The notes: generated by a model not told the origin, from the letters alone. A stretch of DNA of 64,000 nt from Peribacillus deserti (GCF_016909175.1 NZ_JAFBFI010000002.1:1-64000), one strand, 5' to 3'. Shown: positions 1 through 8,217, counted from the first letter of the stretch. Translations and numbers: made by a program.

Positions 1-9
1 GATTAAATA

Positions 10-40
10 AAATGACCCCGGTACAATACCGGGATCATTT
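10..40. terminator. Hairpin, probable terminator
   Basis: A 13-bp stem with one mismatch (AAATGACCCCGGT against ACCGGGATCATTT) encloses a 5-nt loop. The T-rich side lies to the left, so it best fits leftward transcription from a gene or end outside the window. Confidence 0.55.
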
Positions 41-260
41 ATTAGCAGCATAGGGCCTTTTTATTAAACTGTCCATTTTAGGGGTTACAGTTCAATTACG
101 AGGGCCTTTTTATTCTGCAAACGGTTCTTGGCGTATAAACCTGCACAATACCTAACGCTTAGATCCTTATTAAATGAAAACAAAAATATGAGCAAATACC
201 TTGGGATTTTTCCACATAGGAGTAAGATGAGATACGTATTGACTTCATGGAGGGGACAAA

Positions 261-1150
261 GTGGGAAATCTTTCACGAACACGAACAGTACTTATTTTTG
301 CTTTTCTAGTCACTGTATGGGGCATAAACTGGCCTTTATCAAAGCTTGCCCTTTCGTATACTCCACCGCTGCTTTTTGCCGGTATAAGAACCTTATTAGG
401 CGGTTTTATTTTATTATTCGCTGCCATTCCGAGGTATAAAAGATTAAGATTAAAAGAAACATCGCATTATTACGTAATATCTGCATTATTGAACATTGTA
501 ATTTTTTACGGACTCCAGACTGTTGGACTTTCCTATATGCCTGCAGGGCTTTTTGCAGCGATTGTTTTCATTGAGCCAGTGCTACTGGGCATATTCTGCT
601 GGCTCTGGCTTGGAGAACAAATGTATGGTCTAAAAATTATCGGGTTATTCCTAGGCTTTGCCGGAGTGTTAGTCATAAGTACTGGAGGTTTTAGCGGTGA
701 AATTTCTCCTATAGGAATTATGCTTGCATTAGGATCAGCGGCCGGCTGGGGATCAGGAACTGTATATGTGAAGAAAATCGGGGAAGAATGGATTCTATCT
801 GGTTGGTTACTCTTCAGCTTTTAATAGGTGGTACGTGCTTAATTTCAGCAGGATCGGCAGTTGAAAGCTGGACAAACATAAACTGGGAAATTCCCTTTAT
901 TATGAATCTTTTATTTATTTCAATCTTTGTTATTGCATTAGGCTGGCTGGCTTTTTTTACATTAGTTGGGTCTGGAGAAGCCAGTAAAGTAGGATCTTTT
1001 ACTTTTCTTATTCCAATAATAGCGATTTTGTTCAGTACTTTTTTATTGAATGAAGCCATTACGATCCAATTAATAATTGGCTTATTATTAATTGTGATAA
1101 GTATTTGCTGTGTTAACATTAATTTGCGTAAACAAAAGTCTAAGAGCTGA
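261..1150 (+). pseudogene. EamA/DMT-family transporter, frameshifted
   Basis: Two overlapping reading frames together make one drug/metabolite transporter of about 296 residues, the usual EamA length with two five-helix repeats. The first frame (261-824) opens with a GTG start 5 nt after GGAGGGG and carries the first repeat plus the start of the second. The second frame (788-1150) carries the remaining helices. At about 786-790 the sequence reads GAAGAATGG where GAAGAAATGG would restore the frame, so a single A appears to be missing. Such proteins export small metabolites or amino acids; the substrate cannot be read here. It could be a real one-base deletion or a sequencing error. If real, both products would be non-functional halves. 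Confidence 0.8.
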
Positions 1151-1231
1151 ACATTATAACTTCTAATGGTTTGATCAGCCTTTTTAAGAGTTCATTTGTA
1201 ACCGTTTATAAAGCAGGAGGGGGTAGTTTAG

Positions 1232-1912
1232 TTGAAAGAAAAAACAGCTTTAATTGCCGGAACTTCCGGTTTAATAGGAAGCGAGCTGCTTCAAATTTTA
1301 TTAAATTCCAGAGAATATGGAGAAGTAATATCCTTAGTCAGAAAACCACAGAAAATTCATCATTCTAAGCTGACGGAGAAAGTCGTGAGTTTTGACCAAT
1401 TAAACACTTATGATGAGGTGTTTTCTGTGGACGATGTATACTGCTGTTTGGGAACCACTATTAAAAAAGCTAAATCAAAGGATGCCATGTATAAAGTGGA
1501 TGTCGAGTATCCATTATCTATTGCCCGGCTTTCAAGCAGTAAAGGGGCAAAACAATTTCTTATAGTGAGCTCAATGAATGCTAATCCCGATTCATTTATA
1601 TGGTATTCCAAAATGAAGGGCCAACTAGAACAAGAAATCAAAGCAGTGCCATTTCCATCCATCTCCATATTTCGTCCTTCCTTGCTTTTGGGCAGCCGGA
1701 AAGAATTCAGGCTGGGAGAAAAAGTAGGGGCCGGAATGTATAGGGCTGCAAGCTTCCTTTTTAAAGGGCCACTTAGAAAATACAGAGCCATACATGGAAA
1801 GACGGTAGCTTTAGCCATGTATGAAACGGCTCAAATAGGCATGGATGGGATAACTGTGTACCTGTCGGAGGATATTGCAGCAAAAGCAAATGAACGATTC
1901 AATAGAATTTGA
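1232..1912 (+). CDS. NAD(P)-binding SDR-like oxidoreductase (epimerase type)
   Basis: The 226-residue product has an N-terminal Rossmann dinucleotide site, GTSGLIGSE at residues 10-18, followed by alternating hydrophobic strands and a VSSMNAN segment. A Y-S-K-M-K stretch resembles the YxxxK active site. Overall it looks like the atypical short NAD-dependent epimerase/HTATIP2-like group. The TTG start at 1232 is chosen because AGGAGGGGG lies 8 nt upstream and no other start sits at the edge of the Rossmann fold. It stands alone between the broken transporter and an opposing small gene. The substrate is not predictable from sequence. Confidence 0.8.
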   Translation: MKEKTALIAGTSGLIGSELLQILLNSREYGEVISLVRKPQKIHHSKLTEKVVSFDQLNTYDEVFSVDDVYCCLGTTIKKAKSKDAMYKVDVEYPLSIARLSSSKGAKQFLIVSSMNANPDSFIWYSKMKGQLEQEIKAVPFPSISIFRPSLLLGSRKEFRLGEKVGAGMYRAASFLFKGPLRKYRAIHGKTVALAMYETAQIGMDGITVYLSEDIAAKANERFNRI

Positions 1913-1981
1913 TAAAAACAGCGTGCTGACGCAGATGGTTAATATTTATGCTGAATACCATCCGCTGCCGCATTAATCAAT

Positions 1982-2158
1982 CTATGGCTTTTTTGCTCCT
2001 CGTTTATCCAGTTCACAAAAAATAAGTTTATATTCCCATATTGATATTTTTCCAATAATATACTGATTCTGAATATAATCAAGCAATTCATTAACATGTA
2101 CGGGCTTACGGCTTTTAACATACTTAAACTGAAAAATTAATGCGTTTAACAGCAGCAT
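1982..2158 (-). CDS. YppF-like small protein
   Basis: A 58-codon gene on the minus strand starts with ATG at 2158 preceded by GGAGG (2165-2169) at normal spacing. The product contains HVNELLDYIQNQYI, then GKISIWEYK and a terminal ELDKRGAKKP segment. This pattern matches my memory of the YppF-like family of Bacillus small proteins, whose function is unknown. It is short, helical and without a signal peptide or membrane segment. A competing frame on the same strand (1939-2121) lacks a ribosome binding site and is a shadow. Family assignment is from motif memory and was not searched. Confidence 0.75.
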   Translation of the reverse strand: MLLLNALIFQFKYVKSRKPVHVNELLDYIQNQYIIGKISIWEYKLIFCELDKRGAKKP

Positions 2159-2489
2159 ACAATTCCTCCGAAATAATCGATTTTGGGCGCCGGAAACATC
2201 ATAACATGGAAGATTTAAGAAATCTTTTTTTAGAAAATTTTAACTTCAGACAAAAAATTACAATTTTCACACATCCGCTTTTTCTCTTCCTTTTTGCAAA
2301 AAAAATCCTTTCCATATGATAAAATTGCATATATAATACATCAGTATACATAAAGGTGTGTAAAGCAAAAACATTAAAAAAACCGTTGAAAAGTTACTCA
2401 TTTATCAATAAACTGTACTAGGATGAAAGAATAAATCGCTTTGATCTAAATGTAGAACATTTACTTACACAGCTTCTTGGATTTTGAAT
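2159..2489. other. AT-rich intergenic region
   Basis: About 330 bases without a supportable gene. It is very AT-rich and holds no clear hairpin terminator. It presumably carries divergent promoters for the small gene to the left and the element to the right, but I could not place them with confidence. Confidence 0.5.
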
Positions 2490-2574
2490 ATTGGCGGAAA
2501 AGAACTAGACTATAGAGCTAGACTTAAGCCAAATAGAGGGCAGTAATTAATTACTCCTTCTATTTGGCTTTTTT
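2490..2574 (+). promoter_or_regulatory. Element A: conserved leader motif with terminator
   Basis: The stretch reads GGCGGAAAAG, then two copies of CTAGAC, then AAGCCAAATAGA, which pairs with TCTATTTGGCTT followed by a T-run. The same order recurs at 4289-4372. The left arm of the terminator (GCCAA) can pair instead with TTGGC at 2491-2495, so the region has the layout of a transcription attenuator. It lies upstream of the first DUF2294 gene, separated from it by a dispersed repeat. The similarity to a riboswitch is inference; I do not recognise the class. Confidence 0.5.
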
Positions 2575-2619
2575 GTTTTTTTTGGCGATGTTAAAGTTCA
2601 ATGTTGTTTTCCTCACTAA

Positions 2620-2745
2620 GTTGATCTTCGTTTCAGGTACGAGACTACTGCGGGAAAAGCAGGTTAAGGGAGACCCCGCAGGCGTACACGTGAGAGGAGG
2701 CTCCCGGACCGCCCGCGGAAAGCGAGGCCTGTAGCGGAAATCAAC
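2620..2745. repeat. Dispersed GC-rich Bacillus-type repeat, copy 1
   Basis: A 126-bp GC-rich island in AT-rich DNA is bounded by GTTGAT and ATCAAC, a short terminal inverted repeat. It contains CTGCGGGAAAAGCAGG, GGAGACCCCGCAGG and CTCCCGGACCGCCCGCGG. Related copies lie near 18.1, 38.1 and 59.1-59.4 kb. The family is recognisable from many Bacillus genomes and is non-coding; the open frame across it on the minus strand is an artefact. This is the most complete uninterrupted copy in the window. Confidence 0.85.
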
Positions 2746-2787
2746 AGACAAGTTTAACAGAGCTTTTTATTTAGAAAGGAGGCCAGG

Positions 2788-3495
2788 ATGAAAGACATGT
2801 CTAAAAATATTCAAACTGAATTTAGCAGCTATATAGGCAAGCTGTTTAGAAACCAGTTTGGAAAAGGACCAGAGTCGGTATTCATTACTATTAGCGATTC
2901 TTTTTTATCCATCTACCTGAGAAACTTTTTATCACCTCTTGAAAAGGCGCTCCTGGTTCAACGGCAGGATCAAACTGTTTACCAGACAAGGGATATTATT
3001 ATGAAGATATTAATACCTGAAATAAAGCTTCATTTTCATTCAGTGACTGGTTTAGAGATAAATGAAGTGTATTACGATTGGGACTTATTTAATAGAACAG
3101 GATTTATGGTAGGTCTTATTTCAGACCATGAAATAGATGCACGAACTTACCCAGGTCATGAAAAGGTGAACCAACTTATTGGAAACCTAAGTGAAAAGAT
3201 TCAAAAAAGACCAATGAACATAACGTCTGCCTTTTTAAATCCCAAAACGCTTTTAATCACCAGACAAGGTGTTTTAACCATGGTTGAAAAAGAATTAATT
3301 TCGTCTGGATACATGGAAACATTAAGATATACAAAAAAAAATCTTGAGAGAACCATATTTTATAATAATGCGTTCAATTTTGATGAACTTCTGGATCAAA
3401 GGGTAGCTGACGTTTTTGTAGACTGGAATTTTCGTAACGATGAAAGCCATATAGTTCTTATACTAAGTCCAAATAGAAAGATTAAAACTGAGTAA
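2788..3495 (+). CDS. DUF2294 domain protein, paralog 1
   Basis: The 235-residue product carries the DUF2294 signature near its N-terminus: a SSYIGKLFRNQFGKGPESV stretch (residues about 14-32), and a second similar half near the C-terminus ending in a VDWNF motif. It starts with ATG after AAAGGAGG. No signal peptide or membrane helix is visible, so it is probably cytoplasmic. It lies 99 nt before a second gene of the same family (3595) and the two likely form one transcript ending at 4372. The function of DUF2294 is unknown; in B. subtilis YbcI belongs to this family as far as I recall. Confidence 0.85.
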   Translation: MKDMSKNIQTEFSSYIGKLFRNQFGKGPESVFITISDSFLSIYLRNFLSPLEKALLVQRQDQTVYQTRDIIMKILIPEIKLHFHSVTGLEINEVYYDWDLFNRTGFMVGLISDHEIDARTYPGHEKVNQLIGNLSEKIQKRPMNITSAFLNPKTLLITRQGVLTMVEKELISSGYMETLRYTKKNLERTIFYNNAFNFDELLDQRVADVFVDWNFRNDESHIVLILSPNRKIKTE

Positions 3496-3594
3496 ATAAT
3501 ACGGGTTTAAGAATACCTGATTAGGGAAAACTTCATAGGAAACCTTATAAATATGGATGAAAGAAATAATGCTTTTATCTTAAGGGGAATCTTG

Positions 3595-4287
3595 ATGGAA
3601 AATAAACCACCTGAAATAGCAATTGCAAGCTATGTAGGCAAACTACTGCGCGATAATTTTGGAAAAGGCCCAGAATCCGTTTATGTCTCAATTGCCGGTC
3701 CATTTATCATTATTCATATCCGAAATTTCATTTCACCGATGGAAGAAGCACTATTAAAGCAGGAAAATGAAAATGTTGTACAAAACACTCGAGAAATTGT
3801 CTTCCAAAGCCTTGTACCAGAGATTAAAGCCTTTATCAAGGGGCTTACCGGAATAGACATTAATCAATTTTATTTTGATTGGGGAATGAGTAACAAGTCC
3901 GGCGTCTTTGTAGGAATAGGCAACCCGTTAGACGAAAAGAGCGGTGTAATCAAGGAAGATTTTCCTGAAAAAGAAACACTGAACAGAAAAATTGTCGACA
4001 TTAGCGCTGAAGCACAAAAAGCTCCCGAGTCGATGAAAACATTTTTAATGAATGATCGAATCCTGTTGTTCATACGTGACGGGATCCTTGTTACTATTGA
4101 AAAAGAACTGATTCGGCAAGGATACGGGAAGATCTTAAAGACGACAAAAAGGATTCTGGAAAAAAAGTTCTTACATAATTACGATTTTGAATCGGTAATA
4201 GACAGGAAAATTTCAGATATTTTTGTTGACTGGGATTTCGCTCTTGATAGAAGCGTAATCGTTTTTATATTAAAACCCAATATTTAA
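3595..4287 (+). CDS. DUF2294 domain protein, paralog 2
   Basis: The 230-residue product parallels the preceding gene along its whole length, including an ASYVGKLLRDNFGKGPESV block and a VDWDF motif near the end. I choose ATG at 3595 over an earlier in-frame ATG at 3553 because AAGGGGA lies 7 nt upstream and because the start then aligns with paralog 1. The pair look like an old tandem duplication, now clearly diverged. It is followed at once by the second copy of the terminator-linked element. Role unknown. Confidence 0.85.
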   Translation: MENKPPEIAIASYVGKLLRDNFGKGPESVYVSIAGPFIIIHIRNFISPMEEALLKQENENVVQNTREIVFQSLVPEIKAFIKGLTGIDINQFYFDWGMSNKSGVFVGIGNPLDEKSGVIKEDFPEKETLNRKIVDISAEAQKAPESMKTFLMNDRILLFIRDGILVTIEKELIRQGYGKILKTTKRILEKKFLHNYDFESVIDRKISDIFVDWDFALDRSVIVFILKPNI

Positions 4288-4288
4288 A

Positions 4289-4372
4289 GGCGGTAATGGG
4301 CTAGACTAATAATTAGGGCTAGACATAAGCCAAAACAGATTAGGTTACCTTCCTTCTGTTTTGGCTTTTTTT
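4289..4372 (+). promoter_or_regulatory. Element B: second copy of the conserved leader motif
   Basis: It repeats the order of element A: GGCGGTAATG, two copies of GGGCTAGAC, ATAAGCCAAAACAG, and a terminator arm CTGTTTTGGCTT with a T-run. The hairpin loop and stem sequence differ from element A but base pairing is kept (CAAAACAG with CTGTTTTG), which is covariation-like. It sits between the second DUF2294 gene and a DUF2512 gene, so it may be both the terminator of the first and the leader of the second. Confidence 0.5.
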
Positions 4373-4416
4373 ATGTCAATAACTTCAAGGAACAACAAAT
4401 TCATGGAGGAGAAAAC

Positions 4417-4785
4417 ATGGAACATCTTAGACACTTATTTTATAAAGCACTCATCATTTTTCCCTTATTGGCGGCTTCACTGCTAACGACTACCCATATC
4501 CCCCTTCCTAAAATTTTTGTATTATGCACGATTATTTGGATTAGTAGTTATACTATAAGTGATTTAATGGTGCTGCCTAAAGAGGGTGTATTTGGAGCGA
4601 TTCTAGTCGATTTCTTTTTAGTTTTCTTTATCGTTGGAATAGGTCTTGATATTTTTGGGATATTTGGATACAAAAATATACTTCTCACGATGCTAATCAC
4701 TCTCCTAATCACCACAATAGAGGGAATTTATCATAAATACGCAGCCAAAGCTGTATCGAAAAATAAAGATTTATATGTTAATTAA
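4417..4785 (+). CDS. DUF2512 (YndM-type) membrane protein
   Basis: The 122-residue product is almost entirely four hydrophobic segments with a short charged tail, the layout of the DUF2512/YndM family of small Bacillus membrane proteins of unknown role. Start ATG follows GGAGGAG with good spacing. A second, longer member lies at 31708-32184 on the other strand. Its transcript probably begins at or passes through element B, and ends at the hairpin at 4802-4835. Confidence 0.8.
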   Translation: MEHLRHLFYKALIIFPLLAASLLTTTHIPLPKIFVLCTIIWISSYTISDLMVLPKEGVFGAILVDFFLVFFIVGIGLDIFGIFGYKNILLTMLITLLITTIEGIYHKYAAKAVSKNKDLYVN

Positions 4786-4801
4786 CTTGAATACAAGCAA
4801 G

Positions 4802-4835
4802 TCCGTCATTTTCAAAAGAATGACGGATTTTTTTT
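4802..4835 (+). terminator. Intrinsic terminator after DUF2512 gene
   Basis: A 9-bp stem (TCCGTCATT with AATGACGGA) is followed by eight T residues. Confidence 0.9.
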
Positions 4836-4946
4836 GAAAAAGGGAAGGCACCTAATAAATATTTCCGTTTTTATTACTCTACGCCTGATTTATATTAATG
4901 TATAGGTACAACACTTAGATTAAAAGGAAAGCTCGGTGAAGAATAA

Positions 4947-5504
4947 ATGACCATCTTATATTTTGTTCGGCATGCTCATTCGGTATATAACTCAAATGAA
5001 CTGCGCAGACCCTTATCGAATAAAGGAGCGATGGATTCCATTAGTGTTTGCGAATTATTAAAAAATGAAAGGGTAGACCACATAATTTCCAGTCCATATA
5101 GAAGAGCTGTTGAAACAGTTGAAACTCTCTCAATCTACCTGAAAAAAGAAATAGTCATTGAAGAATCTCTAAGGGAGCGTACTCTCTCAGAGGAGCCAGT
5201 AGAAGATTTCAACTATGCAGTTGAACAAGTATGGAAGAATGTTCATTTTTCGTGGGAGGGGGGAGAGTCCAATATTCAAGCGCAGCTAAGAGGAGTCCAG
5301 GCTATTTTACATATTCTGAATAAGTACGAGGGTGAACGTGTTGTTGTTTCTACACACGGCAACATCATGGTATTAATGATGAATTACTTCGATTCTACAT
5401 ATGGCTTTGATTTTTGGAAACAACTTGATATGCCTGACATTTATAAACTTACATTTGAAGGTGAAAAAATGACTGATGTTGAACATATCTGGACGAGACA
5501 GTAA
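4947..5504 (+). CDS. Histidine phosphatase family protein
   Basis: The 185-residue product begins with FVRHAHS, the catalytic histidine motif (RH at about residues 8-9) of the phosphoglycerate mutase-like superfamily. A SSPYRRAVET segment holds the second phosphate-binding arginine, EERTL/E the acid region, and VVSTHGN near residue 135 the second catalytic histidine. It is short, like the broad-specificity phosphatase group (PhoE/YhfR type) rather than true mutases. The ribosome binding site is weak. It is monocistronic and converges on a lysozyme-like gene. Confidence 0.85.
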   Translation: MTILYFVRHAHSVYNSNELRRPLSNKGAMDSISVCELLKNERVDHIISSPYRRAVETVETLSIYLKKEIVIEESLRERTLSEEPVEDFNYAVEQVWKNVHFSWEGGESNIQAQLRGVQAILHILNKYEGERVVVSTHGNIMVLMMNYFDSTYGFDFWKQLDMPDIYKLTFEGEKMTDVEHIWTRQ

Positions 5505-5583
5505 GTAAAATAGGGAGCGAGCCTCTGGATCTAATTCACAAAATCGAACCTTCATGCAAGCTCTTAATCTCCCTTGAATTGCA

Positions 5584-6243
5584 TTAAATAGCTTCATCCT
5601 CTACAAGCTTTGCCAGTGTAAGGCCAGGATTAATCGATTTAAGATTTTCTGCAACTTTTGTGCTGTAAGTAAAGTCTCCATAGCAGTAAGGATAGCGGAA
5701 ATTATTCTTATTGCCTCTGCAGTTATATACATCAGGATTCTTTTTGACTTGCAGCATGGAAAATTGTTTGGCTAGATCTTCACTATGTTTACCGCCATGT
5801 TCTGCTACAAAATTGATATACCCTTTGCCCATATTGTAGGCTTGTATTATAGTAGGAAAATCAACTTGTTTCTTTCTTCCATATTCAAGGGTTTGTTCAA
5901 AATGTTTCACTCCCTGCTGAATACTTGTTTGAGGACTGGTTATTGTATTTGGTGCGAGGCCGGCTGATTCGGAAGACTGCATGGGATCACCGCCTTTGCC
6001 CTTGCTTTCCTGCTGCATTAGAGCTAAAAGGACAGGAGTAAAGCTATCTAATTTATACTTTTTAAGCTCAAGCTCTACTTGAGGGGAATACTTTTTCACT
6101 CCACTGAAAGGGTCATGCTTATAGGCTGAGATCCGGGTTTTGGTACTTGTTACCTCAATGATCCGCATAACTCCTGTAAATATCAATAAAATAAGGAGTA
6201 TCGCAAAAAGGGGTTTAAGAGATTTCCGTTTTCGTTTTTTCAT
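5584..6243 (-). CDS. Lysozyme-like peptidoglycan hydrolase, membrane anchored
   Basis: The product of about 219 residues has a Lys/Arg-rich N-terminus, one hydrophobic helix (residues about 11-28) and an extracytoplasmic lysozyme-like domain with LLALMQQESKGKG, which carries the likely catalytic Glu, and a later AYNMGKGYINFV block. This is the layout of the CwlT-like N-terminal muramidase domain without the NlpC/P60 part. I prefer ATG at 6243 because GGGGTGA lies 5 nt upstream, rather than GTG at 6252. It probably cuts glycan strands, perhaps in secretion or envelope growth. Confidence 0.8.
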   Translation of the reverse strand: MKKRKRKSLKPLFAILLILLIFTGVMRIIEVTSTKTRISAYKHDPFSGVKKYSPQVELELKKYKLDSFTPVLLALMQQESKGKGGDPMQSSESAGLAPNTITSPQTSIQQGVKHFEQTLEYGRKKQVDFPTIIQAYNMGKGYINFVAEHGGKHSEDLAKQFSMLQVKKNPDVYNCRGNKNNFRYPYCYGDFTYSTKVAENLKSINPGLTLAKLVEDEAI

Positions 6244-6536
6244 AGTTTTCACCCCAGTACTTTGCTTATAAAAATAGTATAATCCAAGTCTTATGCAGTT
6301 TGCATGAAATGTTATAAAAAGATGAACAGGATTCCCTCTATGTAACAGATTTTATCCACCTTTAATTTAATATCACCATATAGTAAAGTAACTTTATAGA
6401 AGTGAATCTGTGAACGGAAGTCTTTGGGAACTGAACATAAAATAGGAAACCAGAAGTAAGAGTGGACTTAGTTTAGAGATGTATACATATGTTTAGAATA
6501 AAATCGGAAGTTATCCGAAATAAAGGAGCAGATAGC

Positions 6537-7022
6537 ATGGATATAGAAAAGCTTATAAGCAGCCGGCGAATAATAAAAAAATTTAAAGCAGAACCAATTG
6601 ATCAAAATTTGCTGCTTTCCTGGCTCAAGACAGCAAGTATGGCACCTAATCATAGAATGACAGAGCCTTGGGAGATTGTGTTTATCGGCAGTGAAACTAG
6701 AGCTAAGTTAAATCATAAAACTGATTTTGGAAATGCCCCGACAGTGTTTGCTGTACTGTCTAACATAGGCTCCTTACAGCTGGTGCGGGATGAAAATATG
6801 GTGGCCGTTTCTTGCTTTATCCAAAACTTCATGCTGCTTGCCTGGTCAGCGGGAGTAGGGTGCTTCTGGTCTTCACTTGGTGTCTCAGCCCCGGTTAGAC
6901 ATATTTTAAATGTTTCTGATGAATATGAAGTAATCGGTATATTTGGTGCAGGTTATCCAGAAGAAATACCCGAAGCTAAAAAAAGAACGGAAATGGATGC
7001 GAAGATTACGTACTTATTATAA
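6537..7022 (+). CDS. Nitroreductase family protein
   Basis: The 161-residue product opens with an LISSRRIIKKF motif and TASMAPNHR..EPW, the FMN-phosphate and flavin contacts of the short nitroreductase family. A glycine-containing GVGCFWSSLG segment and IGIFGAGYPEE near the end are also typical. ATG at 6537 is chosen because AAGGAGC precedes it; an upstream in-frame ATG at 6489 has none. It would use FMN and NAD(P)H to reduce small nitro or quinone compounds. Ends at the terminator at 7061. Confidence 0.85.
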   Translation: MDIEKLISSRRIIKKFKAEPIDQNLLLSWLKTASMAPNHRMTEPWEIVFIGSETRAKLNHKTDFGNAPTVFAVLSNIGSLQLVRDENMVAVSCFIQNFMLLAWSAGVGCFWSSLGVSAPVRHILNVSDEYEVIGIFGAGYPEEIPEAKKRTEMDAKITYLL

Positions 7023-7060
7023 GATGCTCTCGGAAAATAAAGCACACTTTTACACTCTTG

Positions 7061-7086
7061 AAAGGATCAGTGATGATCCTTTTTTG
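7061..7086 (+). terminator. Intrinsic terminator
   Basis: An 8-bp stem AAGGATCA/TGATCCTT with a 4-nt GTGA loop and a T-run lies 40 nt after the nitroreductase gene. Confidence 0.9.
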
Positions 7087-7134
7087 GTTTATAATAAATT
7101 ACATTCATTAACTTTCTATTCATGCAGAAAACCC

Positions 7135-7240
7135 ATTAAAAATGAAAAATCCCTCTTAAATTTTGGAAAGTCCTCTTATATTTGGAATTTCCCCCTTAGT
7201 TTTCGATTTCCCCTCATAATTTGGTGAAAAACCCTCTTAA
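7135..7240. repeat. Degenerate tandem array of about 20-bp units
   Basis: Five imperfect units of roughly 20 bp share a pyrimidine core (CCCTCTTAAA, CCTCTTATAT, CCCCCTTAGT, CCCCTCATAA, CCCTCTTAAA) alternating with a TTTGGAAA-like spacer. No open frame is supported. A comparable but different array lies at 37125-37375. Confidence 0.6.
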
Positions 7241-7544
7241 ACGGCTGACGGCCATGTAGAAGTTTTGTATTGACTCCTTTAAATGACATATTTGTTGAAA
7301 AAAATGCTTTTCTTGACCATATGATAGGTGCTAATTACCGTTTCTCCTCTAACCAGCCTAATATTTTTCAATTCCTATAGACATAAAGCTATTTGCTAAT
7401 ACTTTTTGTATAGTGATTTAACGGGGCTTAGTAATTAGAACCCAGTTGTATTATAGATCATTCTTTTTTAAGAAGTAGTCCATGAATGGTTAAGTAATTT
7501 TTGAGGAAGATAATAAGGAAGATATAGTGAAGGGAGATATTTCA

Positions 7545-7724
7545 ATGGAAAAAGATCAGCGTAAATCACATCTGATTCATTCAGAGGAACAGGACTTTAA
7601 CATGATTACAGGAGAAGAAGATCCTCCAGGTGTTACGGGTTCCCTGTTAAATAACGAAAAACTGGCACATGAAATTAACGTAAAAAATGATCCTCGCTAT
7701 GCTGAATATTATGACTCCTTATAA
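7545..7724 (+). CDS. Small hydrophilic protein, unknown
   Basis: The 59-residue product is charged and has no membrane segment or cysteine; it contains TGEEDPPGVTGS in the middle and ends DPRYAEYYDSL. ATG at 7545 follows AAGGGAGA with 7-nt spacing; the earlier GTG at 7527 overlaps that site and is less likely. A terminator follows directly, so it is its own transcription unit. I do not recognise the family. Such small acidic proteins are common among sporulation genes, but nothing here proves that. Confidence 0.7.
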   Translation: MEKDQRKSHLIHSEEQDFNMITGEEDPPGVTGSLLNNEKLAHEINVKNDPRYAEYYDSL

Positions 7725-7753
7725 GGGCGGCCCAAAAGGCTGTCTTTTTTTTC
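7722..7753 (+). terminator. Intrinsic terminator
   Basis: A GC-rich stem with several G-T pairs (AAGGGCGGCC with GGCTGTCTTT) is followed by T residues immediately after the small gene. Confidence 0.75.
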
Positions 7754-7839
7754 GGAAATTATTTACTCTGTTTTCCTGAAAGTACCTTTCGCCCATTAAC
7801 ACATATAATGTGAAGAAGTGCGGCAAAGGGGAGTGTAAA

Positions 7840-8217
7840 ATGTATTGGTATCACAATCAAAATCAAAATCATCAGGGAAATGTCAGTATGCCTATATCGG
7901 ATTACTACTATATTAGGCAGCCGGCGTCACAGGACCCTTCTGATGTTAAAGCTTTACAAGCTTCTGCGGCCAGCTTCATTCCTTTAACCAAAGAAATACA
8001 TCAGCTATTAACTGCAATTGCATACAAACCGCAATTCGCCCGTCAATTAAAGGAAGCGGGGGCACAGGGGAATGTTACCCGGGTCCAGAACCTGATCCGT
8101 TCCATACCGGTAGGCACTCCCTTTAGAGTCCATATTAACCCGGACGGAATTTCGGTTATATTTCTGTCTCCAACAGGGAAAACCTGCTTTGGAATAAATG
8201 TTTCACTCTGCTGGTAA
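7840..8217 (+). CDS. YuzC-like probable inner spore coat protein
   Basis: The 125-residue product begins with a Tyr/Asn/His/Gln-rich stretch (MYWYHNQNQNH), then a helical region with PSDVKALQASAASF and KEIHQLLTAIAYKPQFARQ, and a C-terminal PFRVHINPDGISVIF strand pattern. This resembles, from memory, B. subtilis YuzC, an inner coat protein. ATG at 7840 follows AAAGGGGAG. Upstream, GTACC and CATATAATG could be a SigK-type promoter, which would fit a coat gene, but that reading is weak. Confidence 0.55.
   Translation: MYWYHNQNQNHQGNVSMPISDYYYIRQPASQDPSDVKALQASAASFIPLTKEIHQLLTAIAYKPQFARQLKEAGAQGNVTRVQNLIRSIPVGTPFRVHINPDGISVIFLSPTGKTCFGINVSLCW

Noticed and set aside
1939-2121. 60-residue minus-strand frame
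   Set aside because: Shadow of the YppF-like gene in another frame; it lacks a ribosome binding site.
2560-2751. Minus-strand open frame across the dispersed repeat
   Set aside because: It exists only because the GC-rich repeat lacks stops in that frame; the same false protein start appears in the other repeat copies.
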